Assembly (NCBI GenBank): GCA_905215815.1 | Contig: CAJMRN010000019.1 | Coordinates: forward strand, 1-24,468 | Length of the DNA: 24,468 bases | DNA from: an uncultured bacterium | Lineage (GTDB): Bacteria > Actinomycetota > Coriobacteriia > Coriobacteriales > Coriobacteriaceae | Direction of reading: 5' to 3' | In this document: in pieces, positions 14,501-20,154 of the stretch | How the letters are laid out: the number at the start of each line of letters is the position of its first letter | Numbering within the stretch: position 1 is the first letter of the stretch | Position numbers and translations under genes: made by a program | Notes under the pieces: generated by a model | Seen by the model: the letters and a program-made list of their open reading frames with translations, nothing else | Database searches by the model: none | Told to the model about the DNA's origin: nothing

Positions 14501-15741
14501 GCAGCGTTTCGGTTGGAGCGATTGTCAACTCCACCTGCGTGCTTTCGGATGATGGCAGCCATGCCTATCTGATTTCGCGCGACGGCAAGCTGCACGTGTT
14601 GGCGATTTCTGATGGCGACTCACGCGATGCGGATGCCGCTTCGCGTATTACCGAGGAGCGTGTGGTCGACCTTGGCCTTACGGGATGTGGATGCGTGCCT
14701 ACGACGTATGATGGCAAGCTGATTGTCGGTGGCGAAGCCAATGGCAGCGCGGCGCTCGCTATCATTGATCTGAACAAGGACTTTGCTACGACGCTGATCA
14801 CGACGGCAGACGGCTCCCAGCTGACGGCTGGCACTCTTGGTGGCATTAAGGGCGCTCCGCTGGTGAGCACTCAGGTAGATGGCACGTATGTGTACTTTAC
14901 GGTTAACTACGGTGAGACCTCTGATTTCGTTAACTACACCTCAGGCGGTGGCGTTTATCGCTACAAGCTGGGCGATGCCGAGGCATCTGGTGTGTTTAGC
15001 GCGACGGGGCACTATAACTGTTGCGACTCGCCGATCGCGTGTGATGCCAAGGGCAACCTGTACTACATCAACGACTCTGGCGCGTTGTTTAAGCTGAACG
15101 CTGGCATGAAGGTCTCGTTTAACACTGGCGAGGGATCCAAGGTCGATTTCCAGACCACGGCTGCCAACGGCTCTGTCACTAAGCCTGCCGATCCGACGCG
15201 CGAAGGGTATACCTTCGCTGGCTGGTATACCGATGAGGCTTACACGGAAGCGTACAAATTTGACGCTGCGGTGACGGCTGATATGACGCTGTATGCTAAG
15301 TGGACCAAGAATGCCGTTAACCCTGGCGGCAATGGCGACTCTGGTTCCAACGGTGGCAATGGCGGATCCAACGGCGGCTCGGGTAATGCCGGTGCTGGTT
15401 CTGGCTCCGGCAGCGGCACAAACGGCCAGCAGACTGGCGGTGCTGTTGCTCCGGGCCAAAAGCCGGTGTCCACCACGACCAAGACCGAGACCAAGGACGG
15501 CAAGGATTCCAAGAAGGATTCCGGCAAGGGCGACCAGAAGGACAGCAAGAAGTCTGACAAGAAGTCCAGCAAGTCCAGCTCCAAGTCCGACACGGGCTCG
15601 TCTGCTGCGGCCACTGCCAAGAAGTCCGCTGAGGCTCCTGTGCAGCAGTTTGGCTTCAATCCGCTTGCCATCGTTGGCGTTGCGGCCGGCGTGATCGGGC
15701 TTGCTGTCATCGGCGTGTTCGTGTTTACCAAGCGTCGGTAG
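8530..15741 (+). CDS. Giant surface protein: Ig-like stalk, three DUF4430 (transcobalamin-like) domains, PQQ propeller, InlB repeat, C-terminal TM
   Basis: About 2,403 residues. A signal peptide lies at about 1-46 (RRHGAIARGVAKRG, then LVAFLAFAMAFGTTP, cut near LWA-EG). An Ala/Asp-rich linker follows, then seven Ig-like repeats (about 142-908) and mixed beta regions (about 909-1410). Three DUF4430 domains lie at about 1414-1530, 1536-1652 and 1657-1764, each ending with an F-x-N-G ... Y-x-L-x-x-G-D-x-[IV]-x-W-x-Y signature. A PQQ-type beta-propeller follows (about 1807-2192), then an InlB/Flg_new repeat (about 2193-2261, GYTFAGWYTDEAY), a Gly/Ser then Lys/Ser tail, and a TM helix with KRR end (about 2377-2403). 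No LPxTG is present. DUF4430 is the C-terminal domain of transcobalamin and intrinsic factor; with the cobalamin riboswitch this suggests surface corrinoid capture (inference). AGGAG at 8515-8519 is 10 bp from ATG 8530; ATG 8524 is 4 bp away and also possible. It is followed 9 bp later by a second DUF4430 gene. Confidence 0.88.
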   Translation: MFEDECQRASWRRHGAIARGVAKRGLVAFLAFAMAFGTTPAQLWAEGAEGIAEAVAQAATGGEGAAADDGAAAGTGANSAAASAAADDAGADQGATASAANGDETAADNATESESSPAVPAASEQKNAAVAASATTLSSEAKVFIQDTKDKDSSYSTKSGALSAGDTLWANMYDEVEDDWYGTSTESVANPGTWTYTWLAGTTRASSNVADYTEVVGHEQSLTVTAAMEGKYFICKVTVDGKDYYGPSVSSGSGINANYIPGPVLGAGQMELNSVKLNSDTSSIGDTLTATPYISYYQQSPADAKVTYTWSASTSQYSGFTKIEGETGATLVVGDDLEGKYIRVEANAGVNTVNKTTSSKVKQAGAVEISAVSIVNTKDNTSVFTVGDTAKARAKEKGGAYGAFVDADKLNFQWQSSDTKSGAYTDIAGATGETLELTDALGGKYLKCKVSSKIGSSSLTNSTGALVAAAGSINVTSVTMSPTSGKVEVGSTITATAKAGSTDVTSDSHVTWRWYKGKSNTASSCNTPIEGETGNTLTVTAALKGYYVVAKANGGYGEQKPYYAAGPVSVAGQVELYDVQFEGSPATNGVRVGDTLKTKVRKKDGSNYHYIDRTDNVTYQWQYANSSSSYDSAYTDIPGATEATYTVDAAYAGKYLRVKVTSENTVSSTQKKSSYGGTQSVAPLGPVTLKGQYKLAGIELADKNVTLSVGSKITPSVQVPGSWSGSTKDVPDDAELTMAWYAKGEGDADWTELTDGIDTTDGSLTISDALVGKRIKVTANALDNTVEWVSSDSVTAAGEYNLLRVIANPQINSDSTHLVSGDSVKATAQAKRADGSTTNGIDVTGQATVAWYAADDAKAPEADWTLLSDMSGAEATVSASAAGKYLKAVATSGSSTVELVSANPVIAAGSLEAAVQKLNDANKQIVVDYSAKGGNVNDVLKAQLADLGFTDIDVKISEGGVAFKAEDDKATVGISDAQDKTNGDVTFFYIDPNDYTGYNIDGLRNADVAFELSRDGKTEYYLPNKSVQVAWDEARVQQMLDDAAEQVAIGYAAGDSAESVTSNLTLPYRAGSKSKFEVEWKSSDRDVIWPSGYGWDDYTGKVTRVSSDRAVTLTATVSFVNGGPSDIEGSHDFTVTVKGDPEKVAADKKALQEKVDAAFTYDNIKYSGTETVANKDGLTADLQMPRTSTLNIDGKYYKVEYSASTDDITFNGYKGTVYQPLPGAKAANTKITLTVTDKSNAEVTASKTLDFAITPQDQGELDTELSLMEKAKAGYAAAILNGQDANAVSADMHAFQKAYLDADGNLAWSYNKTTTDSTSLGIVPVDLPGYDAMSGQDWRLFKSSNSSIVSAENLKVTQPQYNTKVVVSSRLTSEKYARYAERYPDNATYAKLANQDVSAKITVLGTSGQNSPEVTATCSVIGIDAKGKQQTWAAASQYTLKNGSTAADLSEELFKQAGLKADYDPNGAWGWVLNSITSPFEADRTLAYDHATGAYWQLFINGVAASVGADKYTLEAGDSVVWCYSKYGDTAPTDQLSVSCTVIGQDASGAQQTWAQPTTALVEEGATAADLSEQVFKQAGIGADTGKGSYGWFLNSLTSPFNKNVTLSTEQVNESTWKYWQFFVNGKKANVGAGNYTLKAGDEITWVYGSDGTMPGQVSVSMEIIGKKGDKAQRWTDPSTQVFVEGTTIKDATAAYFDALGIESVMLNDGGYWNVHSLVSPLDGAKLTGSWSFFVNGVPGPQLDSDYVVKSGDTIVWAYAAGDTVPNPDEVVVNPSAPRPSGWKSDWDGKSNAAVENVSTPTGALASSWTFDWKAYSGSSYPNASEPIVVNGNVYLAVNKRLLKIDAESGKVLDESNLKAAVGYTSRPIYANGLVIVPLDGGAVQALTADALTTVWVTDSVNKTAQSNSQLTVDGNYLYVGTVDVDYGKGTYNNGHLTRINILTGAVSWQHVNADEGYYWTGATVGDDFVLVPTSAGTVEMLSKSSGDVLGSVSVGAIVNSTCVLSDDGSHAYLISRDGKLHVLAISDGDSRDADAASRITEERVVDLGLTGCGCVPTTYDGKLIVGGEANGSAALAIIDLNKDFATTLITTADGSQLTAGTLGGIKGAPLVSTQVDGTYVYFTVNYGETSDFVNYTSGGGVYRYKLGDAEASGVFSATGHYNCCDSPIACDAKGNLYYINDSGALFKLNAGMKVSFNTGEGSKVDFQTTAANGSVTKPADPTREGYTFAGWYTDEAYTEAYKFDAAVTADMTLYAKWTKNAVNPGGNGDSGSNGGNGGSNGGSGNAGAGSGSGSGTNGQQTGGAVAPGQKPVSTTTKTETKDGKDSKKDSGKGDQKDSKKSDKKSSKSSSKSDTGSSAAATAKKSAEAPVQQFGFNPLAIVGVAAGVIGLAVIGVFVFTKRR
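8953..11254 (+). repeat. Seven tandem Ig-like repeats within the giant surface protein
   Basis: Seven units of roughly 100-120 codons begin at about 8953, 9331, 9622, 9940, 10243, 10600 and 10922. Most open with a G-x-hydrophobic-x-L/V-x-x-V strand. They carry a Trp in the middle (T-W-x-W, F-Q-W-Q, T-Y-Q-W-Q, M-A-W-Y), then YTDI-x-GAT-x-x-T-x-x-V, and close with A-x-x-GKY-[LI]-[RK]-[VC]-K-V. This is the pattern of bacterial Ig-like domains and would form a rigid stalk projecting the distal domains from the cell. Confidence 0.8.
12770..13820 (+). repeat. Three tandem DUF4430 domains within the giant surface protein
   Basis: Units at about 12770-13119, 13135-13486 and 13498-13820. The first two are close: they share V-I-G-x-D-A-x-G-x-Q-Q-TWA, AADLSE, FKQAG and LNS-[IL]-TSPF. 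Nearly identical DNA (TGCCGATCTTTCCGAG in both) points to recent tandem duplication. The third is more diverged. All end in the family's G-D-x-[IV]-x-W-x-Y strand. Confidence 0.85.
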
Positions 15742-15750
15742 GTGAGGGCT

Positions 15751-16659
15751 ATGTCCAATAAGCCACAGGACGCCGACTCCAAACAACCCGACTCGTCGTT
15801 CATTCAGCTCGACGATGCAAAGCAAAAGGGCGCCGCTTCGGCGGCGTCCGCCCCTCGGCGCAAGGTGCTTGTTGGCGCCCTGACGGCCGGCTGCATCGTT
15901 TTGATCGTTGTGTCGCTGGGTTTTGTCTATCCCTCTGACGGCAGTGCATGGTCCATCGATTGGATTGCTCAGGCCGTGACAGGGGGGAGCGTCGTTGCAA
16001 AGGATGCGTCGGTTTCCGGCTCGACTACCGCTTCGGGTAAGGCTGCGTCCAAGGACTCAAAATCTTCGGATGATGCGAGCTCTGGGTCCAAGGATTCGGG
16101 CGAATCCGACTCCAAGGACGATTCCGAGTCTTCGGACAAGAAGTCGGACAAGGACTCGAAAGAGAAGAAGTCCGAAGGCAAGGGTGGTAAGAAGTCCAGC
16201 AACACGCCTGCCGGACAGGGCTCGGAATCTGCTGGTGGAACGAGCTCTTCTGGCGGATCTTCCACGGGCGGCGGCTCGGTGTCTGGCGGTGGGTCTGCAT
16301 CCAACGGCGGCAGCGCCTCTGCTGGCAATCAGGGCGGCTCGCAGCAGCCTGACTATGCCACAGTGACGGTCTCGGTTACGTCGAGCGCCGTGGGCAATCC
16401 TGTGTCTTCTAGTGGCACCTTCACCTTTAACAAGGGCGCTACGGTCTACGATGCCCTGTGCGCCCTAGGGCTTTCCGTGAATGCGCGCGGCACGTCGTAC
16501 GGCACGTATGTCGCCGCTATCGGCGGCCTAGCCGAGATGGAGCACGGCGCCAAGAGCGGCTGGATGTACTCCGTTAACGGCACAGCGCCCATGACGGCCT
16601 GCAGTAACTACGTTCTCTCCAATGGCGACACCGTCGTGTGGTATTACGTAACGGGCTAG
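15751..16659 (+). CDS. Membrane-anchored DUF4430 (transcobalamin-like) protein
   Basis: A 302-residue protein. The N-terminus is cytosolic and charged, then one hydrophobic helix at about 38-60 (VLVGALTAGCIVLIVVSLGF) acts as signal-anchor, giving an extracellular C-terminus. Residues about 80-205 are a Ser/Lys/Asp then Gly/Ser-rich low-complexity spacer, plausibly crossing the cell wall. A single DUF4430 domain fills about 207-302: ATVYDALCALGL, SGWMYSVNGTAPM, YVLSNGDTVVWYYVTG. The SGWMYSVNG and GD-x-V-x-W-x-Y motifs are diagnostic of the family. The start follows the giant gene's stop by 9 bp with GGTGAGGG as ribosome site; GTG 15742 is an alternative. It is under the same cobalamin riboswitch by position. 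The role is inferred to be corrinoid binding close to the membrane, receiving ligand from the longer protein. A strong terminator ends the operon. Confidence 0.88.
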   Translation: MSNKPQDADSKQPDSSFIQLDDAKQKGAASAASAPRRKVLVGALTAGCIVLIVVSLGFVYPSDGSAWSIDWIAQAVTGGSVVAKDASVSGSTTASGKAASKDSKSSDDASSGSKDSGESDSKDDSESSDKKSDKDSKEKKSEGKGGKKSSNTPAGQGSESAGGTSSSGGSSTGGGSVSGGGSASNGGSASAGNQGGSQQPDYATVTVSVTSSAVGNPVSSSGTFTFNKGATVYDALCALGLSVNARGTSYGTYVAAIGGLAEMEHGAKSGWMYSVNGTAPMTACSNYVLSNGDTVVWYYVTG

Positions 16660-16679
16660 AGGCCTCGACATAGCACGCC

Positions 16680-16719
16680 AAACGGGCGGTTCGGACAAAC
16701 ATCCGGGCCGCCCGTTTTT
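16680..16719 (+). terminator. Rho-independent terminator of the DUF4430 operon
   Basis: AAACGGGCGG (16680-16689) pairs with CCGCCCGTTT (16708-16717). Inner CGG/CCG bases extend the stem, and the T-run covers 16715-16719. It lies 20 bp after the stop codon. Confidence 0.88.
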
Positions 16720-16753
16720 CATGCGAATGGGACTGGCTCGCCCGGTCTCTCTG

Positions 16754-16792
16754 CAAACAAAAAGCCGGCTGGAACGTGAATTCCAACCGGCT
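16754..16792 (-). terminator. Rho-independent terminator of the gtrA genes
   Basis: A 12-bp stem (16763-16774 with 16781-16792, one mismatch), followed in the minus direction by TTTTTGTTTG (16763 down to 16754). It sits 25 bp beyond the stop of the minus-strand gtrA gene and faces the plus-strand terminator at 16680-16719. Confidence 0.85.
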
Positions 16793-16817
16793 GCGAAGCG
16801 AGATTATGTTGGGCCGT

Positions 16818-17225
16818 CTACGACTGTGCGCCTTCGAGGAAGAAGCGGCGGCTAAAGTAGTTGTACCAGGTGACCAGGAACGTGGCGATGGCCTTCATGG
16901 CCTGGTAGCCGATGCTCAAAAACGTGACGCCCACAAACATGTACAGGTCGTTGAGGCCCAAACCAATCACCGACAGGATGGTGAAGATCGTGAACTCGCG
17001 CTTGCGGCTCATGCCCTCGCGGTGGTCGAACACGTACTTCATGCTGAGCCAGTAGTTGACCACGACGGACGTGATAAACGAGATCGTGGTGCTCATCAAA
17101 AAGTCGAGATGGAACAGCTCGACGAGCGCAATGAGCATGCCCCAGTCGATGCCAAAGGAGATAAGTCCCACGACAGCGAACTTGAGGAACTGCTTGGTAT
17201 GAGGTTGTGCCAGTGCCTTGCGCAC
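16818..17225 (-). CDS. GtrA-family membrane protein (second of a pair)
   Basis: A 135-residue protein with four predicted membrane helices (about 15-34, 42-60, 80-98 and 105-125) and the family opening QFLKFAVVGLISFGIDWG. GtrA-family proteins are small membrane proteins linked to flipping or transfer of polyprenyl-linked sugars for cell-surface glycans. It shares VVNYW/Y-x-x-SMKYVF, REGMSRKREF and LSVIGL-x-LND with the adjacent gene at 17445, so the two are paralogues. The start is GTG at 17225 with only a weak ribosome site (GGATGTGAT); no better in-frame start was found. 219 bp separate it from its paralogue, with a hairpin between. Confidence 0.88.
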   Translation of the reverse strand: MRKALAQPHTKQFLKFAVVGLISFGIDWGMLIALVELFHLDFLMSTTISFITSVVVNYWLSMKYVFDHREGMSRKREFTIFTILSVIGLGLNDLYMFVGVTFLSIGYQAMKAIATFLVTWYNYFSRRFFLEGAQS

Positions 17226-17369
17226 GTAATCACATCCAATGCGTTGACGAATCGAGCAGAGGATACTTTAGAGCTTTTGCATGGGAAACGTAAGGTCTTT
17301 GCCAAGAACTATACGAACTCGTCAAATTTGCAAGAGACAATCCGCAAACGTCGCAAATCCATCCGTAAA

Positions 17370-17420
17370 CGAGCAAGGCCCACGAACAACGCAGCGCTCG
17401 ACGTACGTCGTCCGTGGGCC
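17370..17420 (-). terminator. Possible terminator between the two gtrA genes
   Basis: On the minus strand GGCCCACGGAC (17420-17410) pairs with GTTCGTGGGCC (17388-17378), a long stem with one mismatch, followed by TTGCTCGTTT. The T-tract is broken. It may attenuate read-through into the downstream gtrA gene. Confidence 0.5.
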
Positions 17421-17444
17421 CCGTAGTGCAACGAGGAGGCTGGG

Positions 17445-17840
17445 CTACTTGGTTTCGTCTCCCTCCAGGAAGATCTTTCGGGTCACAAAGTTGTAGACCA
17501 TAACAAGCGCGGTGGCGCAAATCTTGGCGATATTGGCCTCGAGCCCCAGGCCGGCGTTGAGCGCCAGCACGATGCCGTCGTTGAGAGCCAAGCCGATCAC
17601 GGACAGCACGACAAAGATAATGAACTCGCGGCGGCGGCTCATGCCCTCCTTGTGCGCAAACACGTACTTCATGCTCGCGACGTAGTTAAAGATGAGCGAG
17701 ACGATAAAGCCGCTGGTGTTGGCGATCAGGATGTTAAGGCCCAGACCGTAGTGGAGCAGATTCATGATGCCAAAGTCGATGACCGTGGCGACGACGCCGA
17801 CGACGCCAAACTTCATGATCTGCGCAAGGAGCTTTTGCAT
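17445..17840 (-). CDS. GtrA-family membrane protein (first of a pair)
   Basis: A 131-residue GtrA-family protein with four membrane helices: IMKFGVVGVVATVIDFGIMN, NILIANTSGFIVSLIFNYV, FIIFVVLSVIGLALN and NIAKICATALVMVYNFV. It ends with the typical R-K-I/R-F-L-E-G tail shared with its neighbour. The function is probably in membrane transfer of lipid-linked sugars. I chose ATG at 17840 because AAGGCAGG lies just upstream. A longer reading begins at a TTG (17903) with no ribosome site and only adds a non-conserved stretch. It follows the minus-strand fbp by 78 bp, so the three genes may share a transcript. No glycosyltransferase partner gene is in the window. Confidence 0.88.
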   Translation of the reverse strand: MQKLLAQIMKFGVVGVVATVIDFGIMNLLHYGLGLNILIANTSGFIVSLIFNYVASMKYVFAHKEGMSRRREFIIFVVLSVIGLALNDGIVLALNAGLGLEANIAKICATALVMVYNFVTRKIFLEGDETK

Positions 17841-17918
17841 GGTACCTGCCTTAGGGTGGCGCCGGAGCGCCGCGGGGATGACGAACTCAGCAAGTTTAGC
17901 CAATCCCCGCAGGCGGGG

Positions 17919-19835
17919 CTAGGCGCGCTCCTCGATAGCACCGTTTCTATATGCATCGAGCAGTTGGCGTAGGTCCTGGATCTGGCTGCGGATCTTGGCA
18001 CCGGTATCGGTGTCGCTCACCATGCGGCGACGGTCGGCCTGGTCAAAACGGTTGGTCTCGCTCTCGATGTCCACGTTGCGCGTGAGTGCCTCGGCAACCG
18101 TGGTAAAGGCCCGGTGCGACTTGAGGCGGCAGCCGCGTGAGCTCGAGATAAGCGTGTAGCCGGCGATACCCGTTTTGGGATGATAGGCGCGACAGAAACC
18201 GCCATCGATGACCAGCAGCTTGCCCTCGGCGCGGATGGGCTGCTCGCCCTTGGTGGTCTTGACGGGCGTATGGCCATTGATGATGTGACCGGTCGGCGAA
18301 CATGCCATGGGGGCAACGCCGAACTCGCGCATGATGTCGTCGCAGACCGAGGGCGACTTGGTTAGCGTAAAGTACGGGTCCATCGGCTCGACCCAGGTGC
18401 TCTTATCGGCGATATAGGCGCGCTCAAAGGTACGCACCAGGCGTCCACTGGCGGGTGAGTTAAAGCCGATCCACAGGTACCACATCCAGTCGAGGGCGTC
18501 GCGGTCGCCCACGCGCCAGGCGCGGCGGGCGATGCGGTCGCAAAAATCGAGATAATCGCGGCCGGCGTGCCAGGCACCCAGGCAGTTCATGCTGCTAAAG
18601 GTGCCGTCTTCGTTGAGCGGCACGCAGCCATGGAACAGCAGATTGCCGTTGGTGACCTTGTACATCGAGCCGTGGGTGTAGAGGAAATCGATATGGCGAT
18701 GCAGGTGATCGGCGGTGACAAACTCGGACACGAGCTTGTCGATGATGTGTTGCTCCTGGGGCGTGAGCGTGTAGGGGTCCGTCGGGTCGACGGTGGGGAA
18801 GTCGTTGGTCGGGAGCGGCCACACGCTGCCGTCGGCGAGCGTGACCGTGCCGGTGTCGTGGTCGATCTTGTCGAGCAGCAGGCGGTTGGTCATGTCGAAT
18901 TCGGGGTGGCGCTGGATAATCTGGCCCTCGAGCTTAAAGAGCAGGACGTTGATGGCCTTGATCAGCGGGGTGATGGTCTCACCGGCGGTGTAGGTGGCAT
19001 CGGCAAAGGCGACGAGCTCGCGCAGCGAGATGCCGTAGTCGTTCTCGAGGATCTCGTAATTGTCGTAGCGCAGGTTGTTGCGCAGCACCGTGGCGATGCA
19101 GGCGGGCTCACCGGCCGCAGCGCCCATCCACAGTAGGTCGTGGTTGCCCCACTGAATGTCGAGCGAATGATAGGTGAGCAGGCGGTCCATAATCTTGGCA
19201 GCGCCGCCGCCACGGTCGAAGATATCGCCCACCAGGTGCAGGTGGTCGACGGCGAGGCGCTTGATGAGCGAGGCGAGCGACTCGATAAAGTCGTCGGCGC
19301 TGGCGGTCTCTAGGATGGACTCCACGATGCGCTCGTGATAACGCACGCGATAGTTGTTCTCGTCCGGATGCGTGTGCAGCAGCTCGTCGATGATGTAGGC
19401 GTAATCGCGCGGGATGGCCTTACGCACCTTGGAGCGCGTATAGCGGCTCGAAAGCGAGCGGGCAACCATGATGAGCTGGTCGAGCATGGTCTTGTACCAG
19501 GTGGGGGAGTCCTCGCGCCGGCTGCGGACAAGCTCGATCTTCTCGCGCGGGTAGTAGATGAGCGTGCACAGCTCGCCCTTTTCGTCAAAGGAGAGCGTGT
19601 CGCCAAAGATCTCGTCGACATGTTCGCGCACGACACCCGAGCAGTTGTTGAGGATGTGCATAAAGGCTTCGTACTCGCCGTGCACGTCGCTCATAAAATG
19701 CTCGGTGCCTTTGGGCAGGTTGAGAATGGCCGAGAGATTGATGATCTCGGTAAACGCGGATTGCTCGGTAGGAAATTGTCTCGACAGCAGGCGCAGATAC
19801 TTAAAGTCTTGCGGGTTGCGATCGAATGCGACCAT
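17919..19835 (-). CDS. fbp: Fructose-1,6-bisphosphatase class III (second copy)
   Basis: A 638-residue class III FBPase for gluconeogenesis. Motifs are SDVHGEYEAF (about 49-58), VGDIFDRGGGA, WGNHDLLWMGAA, NGHTPVKT, and IDGGFCRAYHPKTGIAGYTL near the end, the same order as the first copy. The start is ATG 19835 with GGAAGGTG 6 bp upstream. A 60-residue upstream extension (to 20015) crosses a perfect inverted repeat and is low in family similarity, so it is rejected. This copy is embedded in Coriobacteriia-like DNA and is presumably the native gene of that genome. The inverted repeat at 19863-19892 is placed to control it. Residues around the first metal motif (NLPKGTEHFMSDVHGEYEAF) are nearly the same as in copy one; the C-terminal parts differ widely. 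Confidence 0.95.
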   Translation of the reverse strand: MVAFDRNPQDFKYLRLLSRQFPTEQSAFTEIINLSAILNLPKGTEHFMSDVHGEYEAFMHILNNCSGVVREHVDEIFGDTLSFDEKGELCTLIYYPREKIELVRSRREDSPTWYKTMLDQLIMVARSLSSRYTRSKVRKAIPRDYAYIIDELLHTHPDENNYRVRYHERIVESILETASADDFIESLASLIKRLAVDHLHLVGDIFDRGGGAAKIMDRLLTYHSLDIQWGNHDLLWMGAAAGEPACIATVLRNNLRYDNYEILENDYGISLRELVAFADATYTAGETITPLIKAINVLLFKLEGQIIQRHPEFDMTNRLLLDKIDHDTGTVTLADGSVWPLPTNDFPTVDPTDPYTLTPQEQHIIDKLVSEFVTADHLHRHIDFLYTHGSMYKVTNGNLLFHGCVPLNEDGTFSSMNCLGAWHAGRDYLDFCDRIARRAWRVGDRDALDWMWYLWIGFNSPASGRLVRTFERAYIADKSTWVEPMDPYFTLTKSPSVCDDIMREFGVAPMACSPTGHIINGHTPVKTTKGEQPIRAEGKLLVIDGGFCRAYHPKTGIAGYTLISSSRGCRLKSHRAFTTVAEALTRNVDIESETNRFDQADRRRMVSDTDTGAKIRSQIQDLRQLLDAYRNGAIEERA

Positions 19836-19862
19836 GAAACACCTTCCGATGGGGCTGGTAAA

Positions 19863-19892
19863 ACTGATAAACAGCGTCAAACGTTTATCAGT
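19863..19892. promoter_or_regulatory. Perfect 10-bp inverted repeat upstream of fbp, probable operator
   Basis: ACTGATAAAC (19863-19872) and GTTTATCAGT (19883-19892) are exact reverse complements separated by 10 bp. The right edge on the minus strand is 27 bp from the fbp start codon. The arm and spacer lengths suit a dimeric repressor spanning two helix turns; an mRNA leader hairpin is the alternative. The regulator is not identified. Confidence 0.6.
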
Positions 19893-20117
19893 ATGCGCCG
19901 CTTTTGTTTCGATTTTGCGCCGGCGGCTGAATTGTCGGCTGAACGGTTTGGTAAATCGATTTAGTTGAGGTTGATGTGTCGGTTGGGTGGAGACGAAGGG
20001 GGTGATTTTGCCCATATGGGCCCATAGCGGGGATGGGGGTGTTCATGATAAAGATATTCAATGCAAATGGTTCGAATTGGTAAATAGTGGACATATGTAC
20101 CGCATTTAGGCTCACTG

Positions 20118-20126
20118 TGCGATAAT
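20118..20126 (+). promoter_or_regulatory. Extended -10 promoter of degV
   Basis: TGCGATAAT (20118-20126) is an extended -10 element. No good -35 is visible. AAGGAG (20143-20148) and ATG (20155) follow. Confidence 0.45.
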
Positions 20127-20154
20127 TTGCGCAACAATGAGTAAGGAGCCTCAT

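Larger units (their letters stand above)
19836..20154. other. Divergent intergenic region between fbp and degV
   Basis: This 319-bp non-coding stretch holds the inverted repeat described at 19863-19892, a 10-bp palindrome CCCATATGGG (20011-20020) with a nearby GGGCCC, and the degV promoter (20118-20126) with an adjacent TTGCGCAA palindrome (20127-20134). I see no RNA gene. The T-arm-like GGTTCGAAT at 20069 has no tRNA around it. Confidence 0.6.

Noticed and set aside
15310..16340. Repetitive Gly/Ser/Lys codons considered as a CRISPR or tandem-repeat array
   Set aside because: There is no constant repeat-spacer periodicity. The frame is open and in line with the two surface proteins, so this is low-complexity coding sequence.
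16776..17426. Plus-strand 216-codon frame over the gtrA gene
   Set aside because: It is the antisense of the clear four-helix GtrA protein and has no ribosome site or family features.
17841..17903. TTG-started extension of the first gtrA
   Set aside because: It has a poor start codon, no ribosome site, overlaps a GC-rich hairpin after fbp, and lies outside the conserved GtrA domain.
19836..20015. 60-residue N-terminal extension of the second fbp
   Set aside because: It crosses the perfect inverted repeat, lacks a ribosome site and does not resemble the family N-terminus, which begins near MVAFDRNPQDFKYL.
20055..20090. tRNA T-arm-like GGTTCGAAT
   Set aside because: No paired T-stem, acceptor stem or anticodon arm can be drawn from the surrounding AT-rich bases.
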